From: Ferruginibacter sp.
GTDB taxonomy: Bacteria > Bacteroidota > Bacteroidia > Chitinophagales > Chitinophagaceae
Direction: 5' to 3'
NCBI RefSeq assembly: GCF_028288465.1
Contig: NZ_JAQBNR010000042.1
Location: forward strand, 1 to 60,891
DNA: 60,891 nucleotides
Below are positions 36,800 to 46,800 of the stretch, piece after piece. Below the pieces are notes generated by a model. The model ran no database searches, was not told where the DNA came from, and saw only the letters and a list, made by a program, of their open reading frames with translations. Positions within the stretch are counted from its first letter, which is position 1, and each line of letters starts with the position of its first letter. The position numbers and the translations under genes are program-made.

Positions 36800-37840
36800 A
36801 TGAGCGAAATTAATCATACAACACAGGATGTTTTTTATGGCAGAAAGCTTTATATTCTTTTAGCGGTCATCGCTTCTGTTCCACTTTTTTTGGCCATTGA
36901 ATCATATGTAAAAGCAATTGGTGTACATGAAGATGAAGCCGTATCAACCGCGGCCACCATGTGTTTTATTGCGGGTGTATTTGCCGGCCGCTACCTGGCT
37001 CAGATATGGACACATCAATTAAAATCAGCGCCCAATGGCGTTATCATTTTGCTGGTAACTATAATAGTGGCTTGTGTTGGCTGGCTTTTTTTTCATGCCG
37101 ATTTTCCGTTGCAGGGAAGGGTAGCTATTAACTTAATATTGTTCTGGTTGCCCTTTGCCATTTGCAGCCTGGCCGTGGGTATGCTGATAAAAATCGTAAG
37201 GGCTTATACGCAAAACCGGTTAAGGGAAGCGCAGGCGGCGGCGGCGCAGAATAAGAGTGAACTGCATTTACTGCAATCGCAACTGAGTCCGCATTTTTTA
37301 TTTAATACACTCAACAACATGTATGGTCTTTCGCTTACCGAACATGAAAAAATTCCTCCGCTGCTGTTGAAATTATCTGACCTGTTGCGGTACACGGTAT
37401 ACGAGGCCAATGAAGTATTTGTACCCCTGAAAGATGAATTGAATTACATCAGCAATTATATTGCGTTCGAGCAGATAAGGCTTGGTGACCGGTTGGTTTT
37501 AAACATGGATATAGAGTCCGTTACAAGTGCCGATATAAAGATAGCCCCGATGTTGCTGATTGTGTTTATAGAGAATGCATTTAAACATTCCCGCAATTCC
37601 GCAGCGCAGCAAATATTTATTACCATCAGTCTCAAATTATGGGGAAATTTGATTTTGTTTTCTGTAAAGAATTCGCAAAGCAGTGCGAAAGAAGACCGCC
37701 CGCAAATGGACAAGCACAGCGGCTTTGGCCTTGCCAGTGTAACAAAACGACTGGACCTTTTATACCCTGGTGAACACCAGCTAACGGTAGACAATGCCAA
37801 TGAATTATATACGGTTATGCTACAGTTAAAAAAGAAATAA
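36800..37840 (+). CDS. LytS/YehU-type sensor histidine kinase
   Basis: 346 residues from ATG 36800 (MSEINHTTQDVFYGRKLYILL); a longer in-frame extension of 30 residues has no support. Four transmembrane segments span about 20-145. The His_kinase domain (PF06580 type) has its phosphoacceptor in LQSQLSPHFLFNTLNNMYGLSL, and the ATPase N-box and G-box are in IVFIENAFKHS and GFGLASVTKRLDLLYP. It autophosphorylates and passes phosphate to the LytTR regulator whose ATG is 1 bp after its stop. No extracellular sensor domain is seen, so signal detection is probably in the membrane part. Confidence 0.93.
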   Translation: MSEINHTTQDVFYGRKLYILLAVIASVPLFLAIESYVKAIGVHEDEAVSTAATMCFIAGVFAGRYLAQIWTHQLKSAPNGVIILLVTIIVACVGWLFFHADFPLQGRVAINLILFWLPFAICSLAVGMLIKIVRAYTQNRLREAQAAAAQNKSELHLLQSQLSPHFLFNTLNNMYGLSLTEHEKIPPLLLKLSDLLRYTVYEANEVFVPLKDELNYISNYIAFEQIRLGDRLVLNMDIESVTSADIKIAPMLLIVFIENAFKHSRNSAAQQIFITISLKLWGNLILFSVKNSQSSAKEDRPQMDKHSGFGLASVTKRLDLLYPGEHQLTVDNANELYTVMLQLKKK

Positions 37841-37841
37841 G

Positions 37842-38558
37842 ATGAATCAAATTAATTGTTTGGTTGTAGATGATGAACCGATCGCAAGAAGAATTATTGA
37901 AACCTATTGCGGCCACCTGCCATACCTGTCGGTTGTTACATCCTGCGGTACCGCCCTTGAAGCAAAGCATGTTTTACAACAACAAAAAATTGACATTTTA
38001 TTTTTAGATATCAACATGCCCGTACTGGATGGCATCTCTTTTTTAAAAACATTGAAGGTACAGCCGCAGGTAATCTTCACTACCGCCTATAAAGAATATG
38101 CGCTGGATGCATTTGACCTGGCAGCCTGCGATTATTTGCTAAAGCCCTTTTCGCTGGAGCGGTTTATCATCGCCGTTGATAAGGCGGTAGAAAAATTACA
38201 ACCGCAATCACTCACCGCTTCTGAACCTGTTGACACAAAATCGGATGATTATATTTTTATCAAAACCGATGGGAAGATTTTTAAGATTCAGTTCAATGAT
38301 TTACTGTATGCTGAAGCCAGTGGCAACTATACCAAAATAGTCACCACCCAACAGGTATTGCTGCCAACCATGACGTTTTCAAATTTTGAAGAACAGCTTC
38401 CGCACAACCTTTTTCTACGGGTACATCGCTCCTTCATTATCAACAAATCTAAAATAAGCCATGTGGAAGGCAACCGGGTGTTTATCAATAAAACTGAAAT
38501 ACCGATCGGTATAAATTATAAAGAAGCGTTTTTAAAAGAGTTGGGATTTTCTTCCTGA
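37842..38558 (+). CDS. LytTR-family response regulator
   Basis: 238 residues. The receiver domain has the acidic pair in VVDDEPIARRI, phosphoacceptor Asp in ILFLDINMPVLDGISFL, Thr in IFTTAYKEYALDAF and Lys in LLKPFSLERF. After a linker comes a LytTR DNA-binding domain (about 135-235; DYIFIKTDGKIFKIQFNDLLYAEASGNYTKI, FLRVHRSFIINKSKI). It pairs with the kinase ending 1 bp upstream. The divergent outer-membrane receptor is its likeliest target. Confidence 0.95.
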   Translation: MNQINCLVVDDEPIARRIIETYCGHLPYLSVVTSCGTALEAKHVLQQQKIDILFLDINMPVLDGISFLKTLKVQPQVIFTTAYKEYALDAFDLAACDYLLKPFSLERFIIAVDKAVEKLQPQSLTASEPVDTKSDDYIFIKTDGKIFKIQFNDLLYAEASGNYTKIVTTQQVLLPTMTFSNFEEQLPHNLFLRVHRSFIINKSKISHVEGNRVFINKTEIPIGINYKEAFLKELGFSS

Positions 38559-38615
38559 TGCGACTTAATAATTACAATGAGTTGAACGAATATTTTTCCG
38601 GAAAATAAGTCATAC

Positions 38616-38784
38616 AAAAAAAACCTTCTCTCGAAGGTTTTGCAATGGATAATGGTTTCAGTTTAAACAGGATTGGAATTGGTTTCATTGGGTATCGGGT
38701 TTCATTGGATAATGTAAAGTTGCAACTATAATTTAAAAAGATTTGTAGTAATAGAGATTAATACGCTGTAGCAATATCCCTTTT
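38616..38784 (-). ncRNA. Candidate multicopy small RNA with promoter, copy 1
   Basis: Read on the minus strand: CTACA (38771-38767), a second CTACA 23 bp on (38748-38744), a conserved TTTAC box 30 bp further (around 38719-38714), about 75 bases of A/C-rich sequence, then a terminator hairpin AAAACCTTC / GAAGGTTTT (38641-38620) followed by T. Two further copies (40397-40566 and 43121-43305) keep the 23-bp spacing exactly and the 30-bp spacing to within one base. The predicted transcript would be about 100 bases (about 38706-38616). The rest of the 316-bp gap to the DUF3175 gene is featureless. Confidence 0.55.
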
Positions 38785-38874
38785 ATCCATCCGCTGAATT
38801 TCGACAGATACATTTTTTACCGAAACAACATGCTTGTAAATTAACCGCTAGTCCGAAAAGAATTTGCCCTGCAT

Positions 38875-39192
38875 TTATTTTTGTTCCGGCTTTTTAAACG
38901 CCTTTCGCAATTCGTCTTTTGCCTGTTCCAGTATTTCTTTTCTTGCTTCGGGTAAATTTTTACCAGCACGGTTAATATAAAAATTGAGCATCGACATGGC
39001 AGATTGAAATGGCGTACCCTTGCGGCGGTGGCTATGTGTAGCAGACCGTTTTAAGGATGCCGCAATTTTTTCCGGATCAGTTCCGGCGAACACGCCATTG
39101 TCTAAATCCAATGCATTGCTATGCTCTGTTACCCCGACAGACCATTTTCTGGTTTTGCCTTTTGCAGTTGCTTTTTTCTTAGTCGTTGCCAT
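38875..39192 (-). CDS. DUF3175 small basic protein
   Basis: 105 residues starting with a Lys-rich arm (MATTKKKATAKGKTRKWS). The core matches DUF3175: VGVTEHSNALDLDNGVFAGTDPEKIAASLKRSA, RRKGTPFQSAMSMLNFYINRAG, and a Lys-rich helix at the end. Function unknown. Its basic, Lys-rich ends suggest nucleic-acid association, which is inference. It faces the LytTR regulator gene. Confidence 0.85.
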   Translation of the reverse strand: MATTKKKATAKGKTRKWSVGVTEHSNALDLDNGVFAGTDPEKIAASLKRSATHSHRRKGTPFQSAMSMLNFYINRAGKNLPEARKEILEQAKDELRKAFKKPEQK

Positions 39193-39641
39193 AATTAAAC
39201 AAGATTTAATTTCTTAAAAAAGTCTTTATCATTATTTAGTGAATGTCGCCAACCTTAACGATGACAAAAAAGAATAAATAGTGAATGGCTCCATCTTCTT
39301 CAACTGCCATAAATATTGTACCGTTTATTTACCCGGCTGAGATAGCTTTTCCACTAATTTTTATCAGGGTGAATTTCAGCAGCACTAATATGATTCCTTC
39401 CTTCTCACAAAAATTATAAAAAAAGAATTTCACTTCAGCTTTTGGCTGTTTGTTTGCTGCAACCATTACAGACGATCGTATGATAAGCGGTATTTATTTT
39501 CCTGCAAATAAAGATTGCTAACCTTATCATAAAAATGTTCTTGACTACTATCAGCACCAGCTCTAATAGCCGTCATTGATCATTACCTGCCGGGTGTCTA
39601 CTTTTAAAAAATATTGGAAATAAAATTTAAAAATTTAGTAT
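39193..39641. other. Intergenic region, no recognised feature
   Basis: A 449-bp gap between the divergent DUF3175 and nitroreductase genes. It should contain both promoters, but no consensus pair or strong inverted repeat stood out. No credible small gene was found. Confidence 0.5.
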
Positions 39642-40175
39642 ATGGAAACTATAACCGCCAAAGATGCCATTACAGTAATCATGGAAAGAAAAAGCGTACG
39701 TAGCTACACTGGTGAACCGGTAAGCAAAGAAGATATCGACATCATCCTTCGGGCAGCCATGGCTGCACCGGCGGCCATACATTTACTTCCATGGAAATTT
39801 ATTGTGGTAACGAACAGGTCGACATTGGAAACACTGGCCGAAGGCTTGCCCTTTGCACGGATGATTAGCAATGCAGGTACCGCGATCGTTGTGTGTGCTG
39901 TACCGGAAGAAGCAGCCATGAACAGCGAAGCCTTTGCCATCCTGGATTGTACCTGTGCCAGCGAAAATATTTTACTGGCAGCTGAATCGCTGGGCCTGGG
40001 CGCTGTATGGACAGCCACTTACCCCGATAAAGAACTCATGGCTTTTGTAAGAATAACATTGGGTATTCCCTCCAACGTTATTCCGCTGAATGTAATTCCG
40101 ATCGGCTATCCACGGGGCGAAGAAGATGCCCAGGATAAATTTGATCCCAGGAACGTTCACTGGCAAAAATGGTGA
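39642..40175 (+). CDS. Nitroreductase-family flavoprotein
   Basis: 177 residues. It has the FMN-binding Arg/Ser motif ERKSVRSYTGEPVSKEDI, AAMAAPAAIHLLPWKFIVV, and the second flavin loop LGLGAVWTATYPDKEL. NAD(P)H-dependent reduction of nitro or quinone compounds, or a role as a generic flavin reductase, is expected; short relatives are common in stress regulons of Bacteroidota and anaerobes. Cytoplasmic. It lies between two copies of the candidate small-RNA element and upstream of an antiporter. Confidence 0.92.
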   Translation: METITAKDAITVIMERKSVRSYTGEPVSKEDIDIILRAAMAAPAAIHLLPWKFIVVTNRSTLETLAEGLPFARMISNAGTAIVVCAVPEEAAMNSEAFAILDCTCASENILLAAESLGLGAVWTATYPDKELMAFVRITLGIPSNVIPLNVIPIGYPRGEEDAQDKFDPRNVHWQKW

Positions 40176-40396
40176 GCAAAAAAACGGCAGCACAGTTTAT
40201 CAGCGACTGCGGGCCATTCTGCAGGCAAGCGTGTGCAACATAAACAGCAAAGGCTTCAATTTATCAAAGGGATATTTATAAGCATCGCAACGCCGGAATG
40301 TACGCTTTACTGGTGACTGTAATTGCGGAAGCAATAAATCACCGGGTTAAGATTGTTAGGATTTCACAACGGCTGTTTGCGTGAATAAACACAAAT

Positions 40397-40566
40397 AAAA
40401 AAACCTTCTCACCGAAGGTTTTTTCATAGATAATGTTTCAGGTTTTGTTAGGATTGGCTGGTCTCAGCAGGTATCGGATTTCAGTACATTTGCTGCTGTA
40501 AATATCCACCCTTTTTAAAAGAAAATTGTAGTGAATAAAGTAAACAGGGTGTAGAAAAATGCCTAC
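40397..40566 (-). ncRNA. Candidate multicopy small RNA with promoter, copy 2
   Basis: The minus strand has CTACA (40554-40550) and CTACA (40531-40527) exactly 23 bp apart, a TTTAC box (about 40502-40498) 29 bp on, then an A/C-rich body and terminator AAACCTTC-GGTGA-GAAGGTTT (40421-40401) with a T-run. It lies in the 594-bp gap between the nitroreductase and antiporter genes; the remainder of that gap (40176-40396 and 40567-40769) shows nothing clear. Confidence 0.55.
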
Positions 40567-40769
40567 TCTTCAGCAACGGGCACACATGACATATTCATAA
40601 TTATTATTCAGAGGAATAATAAACAGCTCCAGTGAAGAGAATTTTTGAAAAGCTGTAACCTTCCTGCAGCCATTCGGTTTTACCTGCTGTCCATTATTTT
40701 GGCAGGCACTTACATTATTTCTTTATTAAGCAGCAAGGATGGCTTATAATTTGTTAAGACTGCAACAAG

Positions 40770-43067
40770 ATGAAGCGATTTAAAAACAGTTTTTTTTACC
40801 TGGCCGTAATCGGTGGCTTCTCTGTGCTGATTTATTGCATACTCCGCTGGGGTATTCAATTGCAGCAGGGCAGGGCCATCGCTGTGCCTGAAGGTGGTAA
40901 AAATAAATGGCAGGATTTTATCAACTCCCTGGTGAGTAACCTGGAGCATCCCCTGGCATTGCTTTTGGCGCAAATCATCACCATCATACTCGTGGCCCGT
41001 TTGTTTGGATGGATATGTAAAAAAATCGGCCAGCCTTCCGTAATTGGTGAAATTGTAGCGGGTATTGTACTTGGCCCTTCACTGGCAGGTTTACTTTTCC
41101 CGGGCTTCAGTGCCTTTCTTTTCCCGCCGCAGTCGCTCGGCAACCTGCAGTTCCTGAGCCAGATTGGCCTGATACTTTTTATGTTTATCATTGGCATGGA
41201 ACTGGACCTGAAAGTGCTGAAAAATAAAGCCCATGAAGCGGTGGTAATCAGTCATGCCAGTATTATTTTTCCTTTTGCGCTGGGTATCGGCCTGGCTTAT
41301 TTTATCTACAATCATTTTGCTCCCGCAGGCATCAACTTCGCTTCGTTTGCCTTGTTTACAGGCATCTCCATGAGCATTACGGCCTTCCCGGTGCTGGCCC
41401 GTATTATACAGGAAAGGGGCATTCATAAAACAAGACTGGGCACCATTGTAATTACCTGTGCCGCCGCGGATGACATTACCGCATGGTGTATACTGGCAGC
41501 GGTAATTGCCATTGTAAAAGCCGGCTCATTTGTAAGTGCCTTATACACCATTGCACTGGCCGTGTTGTATGTATTGCTGATGATAAAAATAGTACGGCCT
41601 TTTTTAAAACGTGTGGGTGATCTCTATGTAACCAAAAAGAACATGAGCAAGGGCATTGTGGCGATATTTTTTATCACACTGATCATCTCTTCCTATGCCA
41701 CCGAAGTGATCGGTATACATGCCTTGTTCGGGGCCTTTATGGCGGGTGCTATTATGCCCGATAATGCCCGGTTCAGAAATATTTTTATTGAGAAGATAGA
41801 AGATATTGCACTGGTTTTGCTGCTGCCTTTATTCTTTGTTTTCACCGGTTTACGTACGCAGATTGGCTTACTGAATGATGTGTATTTATGGAAAGTTACC
41901 GGCATGATTATACTGGTGGCGGTAACCGGTAAATTCATTGGAAGCGCTGTAGCTGCAAAGGTGGTAGGGCAAAGCTGGAAAGACAGTTTGGTGATTGGCG
42001 CCCTGATGAATACCCGCGGCCTGATGGAACTGGTGGTACTGAACATTGGGTATGACCTGGGGGTATTGAAACCTGAACTTTTCGCCATGATGGTGATTAT
42101 GGCTTTGGTGACTACATTTATGACCGGTCCTGCATTGGATTTGATTGCCTGGGCCTTCCGTTCCAACAACAGGGCAAATAAAACAAATGCACTAACCGAT
42201 GACCAGTACAATATTTTAGTATCTTTCGGCAACCCGGAACGTGGCAGATCTTTATTGCGGCTGGCCAATGACCTGGTAAAAAATACAGCCAAATCAGCCA
42301 TCACCGCCATGCACCTGTCACAGGTGAATGATCTTCATTTGTACAATATTGATGCATATGAAAAAGAGAGTTTTGCACCTGTAATTGAAGAGTCGGCAAA
42401 CCTGCAACAAAAAATCACTACCTTATTTAAAGCTTCCGCCAATATCAATGCGGAGATTGCAGAAGTGGCCAATAAGGGCAATTATGATTTGCTGCTGATT
42501 GGCGTTGGGCAGTCCATTTATGAAGGCAGCCTCCTCGGGAAAATTTTAGGCTTCACTACCCGTATCATTAACCCCGAGCGCTTAATGGACCAGGTAGCCG
42601 GCAGGGAAAGTCTTTTTGAAGACTCGCCTTTTGATGAACATACAAGACTGATATTATCCAAAAGCAATATCCCCGTGGGTGTGCTGATTGATAAAGGATT
42701 TCAGCAGGCTGACATTGTATTTGTTCCTGCTTTGTCTGAAAAAGATGGCTGGCTGGCTGAATACATTGAAAAGCTGGTACACAATGCCGGCTCCATTATT
42801 ACCGTTGCTGACGGATACCAGGTTTTGCAAAAAATAAGAGTATTGGCCATCGCAGGCGAAGAAGCTGAAGATACCATCAACGATGATATTCAATTTGTAA
42901 ATGAACAACTGGTGGACAGCACCTTTTTGCATCAGCAAAGCCTGATGGTAATCAGCGAAGAAAGCTGGCGAAAACTAATTGAATCAAAAAGCGACTGGCT
43001 GGCGAATATTCCTTCAACACTCATACTCTCTTCAGGCGTCAGGCAGGGCACAAGGTGGTTAGGCTAA
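40770..43067 (+). CDS. CPA2 cation:proton antiporter with cytoplasmic USP-like tail
   Basis: 765 residues. After a lone TM near the N-terminus, a Na+/H+ exchanger domain of about 12 TM spans roughly 60-460: GQPSVIGEIVAGIVLGPS, LFMFIIGMELDLK, SITAFPVLARII, AADDITAWC (the Asp-Asp pair typical of electrogenic CPA2), FGAFMAGAIMP and NTRGLMELVVLNIG. The C-terminal 290 residues look like two universal-stress-protein-type folds (NILVSFGNPERGRSLLRLANDL; PSTLILSSGVRQGTR). It probably exchanges K+ or Na+ for protons in the inner membrane. Confidence 0.92.
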   Translation: MKRFKNSFFYLAVIGGFSVLIYCILRWGIQLQQGRAIAVPEGGKNKWQDFINSLVSNLEHPLALLLAQIITIILVARLFGWICKKIGQPSVIGEIVAGIVLGPSLAGLLFPGFSAFLFPPQSLGNLQFLSQIGLILFMFIIGMELDLKVLKNKAHEAVVISHASIIFPFALGIGLAYFIYNHFAPAGINFASFALFTGISMSITAFPVLARIIQERGIHKTRLGTIVITCAAADDITAWCILAAVIAIVKAGSFVSALYTIALAVLYVLLMIKIVRPFLKRVGDLYVTKKNMSKGIVAIFFITLIISSYATEVIGIHALFGAFMAGAIMPDNARFRNIFIEKIEDIALVLLLPLFFVFTGLRTQIGLLNDVYLWKVTGMIILVAVTGKFIGSAVAAKVVGQSWKDSLVIGALMNTRGLMELVVLNIGYDLGVLKPELFAMMVIMALVTTFMTGPALDLIAWAFRSNNRANKTNALTDDQYNILVSFGNPERGRSLLRLANDLVKNTAKSAITAMHLSQVNDLHLYNIDAYEKESFAPVIEESANLQQKITTLFKASANINAEIAEVANKGNYDLLLIGVGQSIYEGSLLGKILGFTTRIINPERLMDQVAGRESLFEDSPFDEHTRLILSKSNIPVGVLIDKGFQQADIVFVPALSEKDGWLAEYIEKLVHNAGSIITVADGYQVLQKIRVLAIAGEEAEDTINDDIQFVNEQLVDSTFLHQQSLMVISEESWRKLIESKSDWLANIPSTLILSSGVRQGTRWLG

Positions 43068-43120
43068 TGGTGTATTCATTTTACCTTATATCAAATAGTG
43101 TTTCACCGTTTTATAAAAAT

Positions 43121-43305
43121 GAAAAAACCTTCGCGAAGGAAGGCTTTTCATAGACATTTTTTTTAGTTTAAACAGGACTGGATTGGATCGGTTTTGGTTT
43201 TTGTTCGGTAGGAATTGGATATTTGTTTGATGATGTAAAGATGCAACCCTTTTTTAAAACAATTTGTAGTGATTAAAATAGATATCCTGTAGCAAAAATT
43301 CTACC
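43121..43305 (-). ncRNA. Candidate multicopy small RNA with promoter, copy 3
   Basis: The minus strand has CTACA (43292-43288) and CTACA (43269-43265) 23 bp apart, TTTAC (about 43239-43235) 30 bp on, an A/C-rich body sharing the string CAGTCCTGTTTAAACT with copy 1 except for one base, and a hairpin with CCTTC/GAAGG stem (43148-43123) and T-run. It lies in the 336-bp gap between the convergent antiporter and response regulator genes. The remainder of that gap is featureless. Confidence 0.55.
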
Positions 43306-43403
43306 TGTATTTACCTCTCTTAATCGTACCGTTTCTATTAAATATTTTTACAGCAAGCCGAAACGTCAGACAGGAAGGGCCCACATTTTATATGAAAGAA
43401 CAT

Positions 43404-43835
43404 TTATCTTTTACCCGGCAGCTTTACAATGTTAATCCAGAAGTCTTCTACTTTTTCAATAGCGGTGATAAACTCCTTTACTTCCACCGGCTTGGTAATA
43501 TAACAGTTGGCATATTTCCGGTAGGAGTCAACGATGTCTTTCTCAGAACTGGAAGTGGTAAGCATAATAACCGGTATCTGCTTCAGCGTGTCAGATGTTT
43601 TAATGATCTCCAGTACTTCCAGCCCGTTTTTTTTCGGAAGATTCACATCCAGTAAAATTAAATCAGGCGCCATCGCATCCATGTAAATACCGGTACGATT
43701 TAAAAAATGAACGGCCGCATCTCCGTCTTTTACCACGCTTATGTGGTTGCAGATGCGGCCTTCCTCAAGGGCTTCTGTTGTTAATACGATATCTCCTTCA
43801 TTGTCTTCTACCAACAGGATGTGAATCGATTTCAT
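43404..43835 (-). CDS. Single-domain response regulator (Rcp1-like)
   Basis: 143 residues, a lone receiver: acidic pair in HILLVEDNEGDIVLTTEAL, phosphoacceptor Asp in DLILLDVNLPKKNGLEVLE, Thr/Ser in IMLTTSSSEKD and Lys in YITKPVEVKEF. There is no output domain, as in Rcp1-type regulators paired with phytochrome-like kinases. It begins 12 bp after the stop of the multi-PAS histidine kinase and is its likely partner in a phosphorelay. Confidence 0.94.
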   Translation of the reverse strand: MKSIHILLVEDNEGDIVLTTEALEEGRICNHISVVKDGDAAVHFLNRTGIYMDAMAPDLILLDVNLPKKNGLEVLEIIKTSDTLKQIPVIMLTTSSSEKDIVDSYRKYANCYITKPVEVKEFITAIEKVEDFWINIVKLPGKR

Positions 43836-43847
43836 ATGGTTTTGATT

Positions 43848-46800
43848 TTAAGTTTTAGGTAAGGTAAAATAAAAAGTGCTTCCCTTGCCTTCAGCTGATT
43901 CCACCCAAATTTGACCACCCATTTTTTCTATAATTTTTTTTGTAACTGCCAGGCCTATACCGGTACCCGAATATTCATCTTTATTATGCAGGCGCTGAAA
44001 AATAATAAATATTTTGTCGAAATAGGCTTTTTCAATACCAATTCCATTATCTGCAACCATAAATTGCCAGTGCGTGCCCGCATCTTTTGAACCGATGGTA
44101 ATTTCAGGCGTATTACCTTCCCGCTGGTATTTCAGTCCGTTGCTTATAAGGTTTTGGAAAACCTGCCGCAAAGGCGTCTTTTGTATTTTTAAAACAGGCA
44201 GATTTCCTTTTTTTATCCGGGCTTTTTTTTCTTGAATCGCTTCCTGTTGCAGCGAAATTATTTCATCCATCAATACATTTAAATCAGTCTCCTCCCAATC
44301 TTCGTTACCTTTTCCCACCAGCGAAAAGTCCAGCAGGTCAAGGATAATCTGGCGCATCCGTTTGGCACCGTTTACCGCAAAGCCAATATACTGCCTGGCT
44401 TTGCCGTCGAGCGCATCGCTGTATTTCAACTCCAGCTTGGTAAGAAAACTGGTTACCATACGCAGGGGTTCCTGTAAATCGTGCGAAGCAACATAGGCAT
44501 ACTGTTCCAGCTCTTTGTTGGAAACAGCCAGTTCGCTGGTTTGCTTTTGCAGGCTTTCGTTTAACCTATTCAACTGAATTTCGTGCTGCTTGCGTTCGGT
44601 GATGTTTTTAAAATATACAGACAATCCGTTGGGAGCCGGGTAGGCGATTACCTCATACCAGACGGCGCTTCCTTCTACAAACGTTTCAAAACGCTGCACC
44701 CTGTTTTCACTGACTGCAAGGTGATAATACATATAAGCAGGCGTGTTTATCGCCTCCGGAAAAACTTCCCAGATATTCCTTCCAATAACATCACAGACCG
44801 GTTTATTTAATTTCTTTTCAGCAGTTTTGTTCCAAAAAGTAATCAACCAATTTTTATCGAGTGTAAAAAAAGCATCGTCAATACTTTCTAATATGCTGGC
44901 TTTTTCCGCCAGTACATTCATTACGGCAAGCTCTGCTTTTTTACGGGCATCGATATCCTGGAAAGTACCAAATAGAAATACACAACGGCCATTGCTCATT
45001 TCTGCCTGCCCAATACCGCGTATCCAGCGTTCATTTCCCTTAGCAGTTATTATCTGCAATTCCTCATCCCATGATATCCCTTGTTCAATGGCCTGCTGTA
45101 TAACGGAGGTAATTTTCTCCCTGTTAAATCCTGCTTTGTAAAAATTAATTCCATTTTCCATGGTCGGGATAAAATCATCATCCACTTCATGAATTACCCT
45201 GGTAATTTTAGAAAAAAACACGGTATTACTTGCCATGTCTACTTCCCAACTACCGATCCGGGCCAGCGTATTAGCTCTTTCCAGGTTTTCTTCCAGTGAT
45301 TTTTTGTCTGTAATGTCTTTGGCCACAGCAAACACATGGCCGTCGGGCGAAGGAGTAGAACTCCATGAAAGCCATTTTATTTTGCCTGCTTTTGTAATAA
45401 ACCGGTTTTCAAACTGCAGGGTGGTGTTACCATTTATCAATTTTGATGTAGCCGATATAGTTCCATCCCTGTCTGCAGGATACACCAGTTGTATAAAAGG
45501 TATGGTAAGCAACTCCTGCTGCGTATACCCCAGCAATTCGCTGGCCGCCCGGTTTATTTTTGTAAAGTAACCTTCCTTATTGCCGATGCAAATAATATCC
45601 GGGGCAAAATTAAATACCTGGTTCAGCTCCTCTTCCAACTGCTTTCGTTTAATCTCAGACCCCAGGTGCGGCCCTATTTTTTCAAAAAGCTGGGTAAACT
45701 GATTATCCCACAGATTCTCCTTGCCAACACCAATTAACAGTACGCCGATAACTTCATTTTTATGTGTTAACGGAAAAGCATGTACCGATTGTAGCCCGGC
45801 TTTTGCTGCCGCTTCGCTTCGTGTAAACTGTCCGTGTGTCGCGGGGTTTTTCCAGTGTTGTGGCGTTCCCTGCATCCAGGTTACGCCGGGCAAACCCTCT
45901 CCTTTTAAAAAAGTCTTTATCCCGCCATTGGCTTCATAAAATAGTACGGCTTCGCTGGTTTGTGAAAAACAGGCCGCAAGATTGATCGCTATTTTTTCGG
46001 GATCTGCAAGCCAGATTTCGGCCATCACAAACGGACCAAATTCTACTATTTTATTGAGTACTTTATCCAGTTTTTCCTTTAGCAGCGCCCTTTCTAAAAA
46101 AGCCTGGCTTACTTCCGCAGACAGTTGTTTTTGAAGCTCTTCATTTTTGATTGCTGTTACATCTCTTTCAATGGCTATCCAGTGGGTAAACCAACCGGTT
46201 TCATCAGCTACCGGTTTTAATGAAAAATTGATCCAGAAAGTATCTCCATTTTTTTTGTAATTGATGGTGGTAATTTCGCAGGGCTGCCAGTTACGGATGG
46301 CATCACTTAATTTTTTCAATTGGGTTTTGTCTGACCTCGGCCCCTGCAATATCCTGGGCGATTTGCCTATCACCTCTTCTGCTGTATACCCGGTCATCTG
46401 TGTAAAGGCTGTATTTACATATACAATCCTGGGGCCCGGTTCATCAAAGGGCTCCGCCTCAGTTATTAACACAGCATCACTTGCGCTGTCAATAAAGAGT
46501 TCAAGTAATTTCAACCGGTTCTCTTCTTTTTTTCTTTTGGTAATATCCTGCATGGCTCCTACCATCCTGGTGGCTTTACCACTTTCATCTCTTATAACAA
46601 ACCCCCTGTCTGCAACATAAGCATAGCTATTGTCCGCTTTCAAAAACCGGTATTCATCTATCCATTTATCTGCTCGCCCATCTATAGCTTCTGCAAGGTG
46701 CTTAAGCACGCGATCCCGGTCCTCTGCATGCAGCCGGCTGCTCCAAAAGTTACCGTTGATCAGCTCCTGCGCTTCATATCCAAATAGTTTTTGCATGCCA

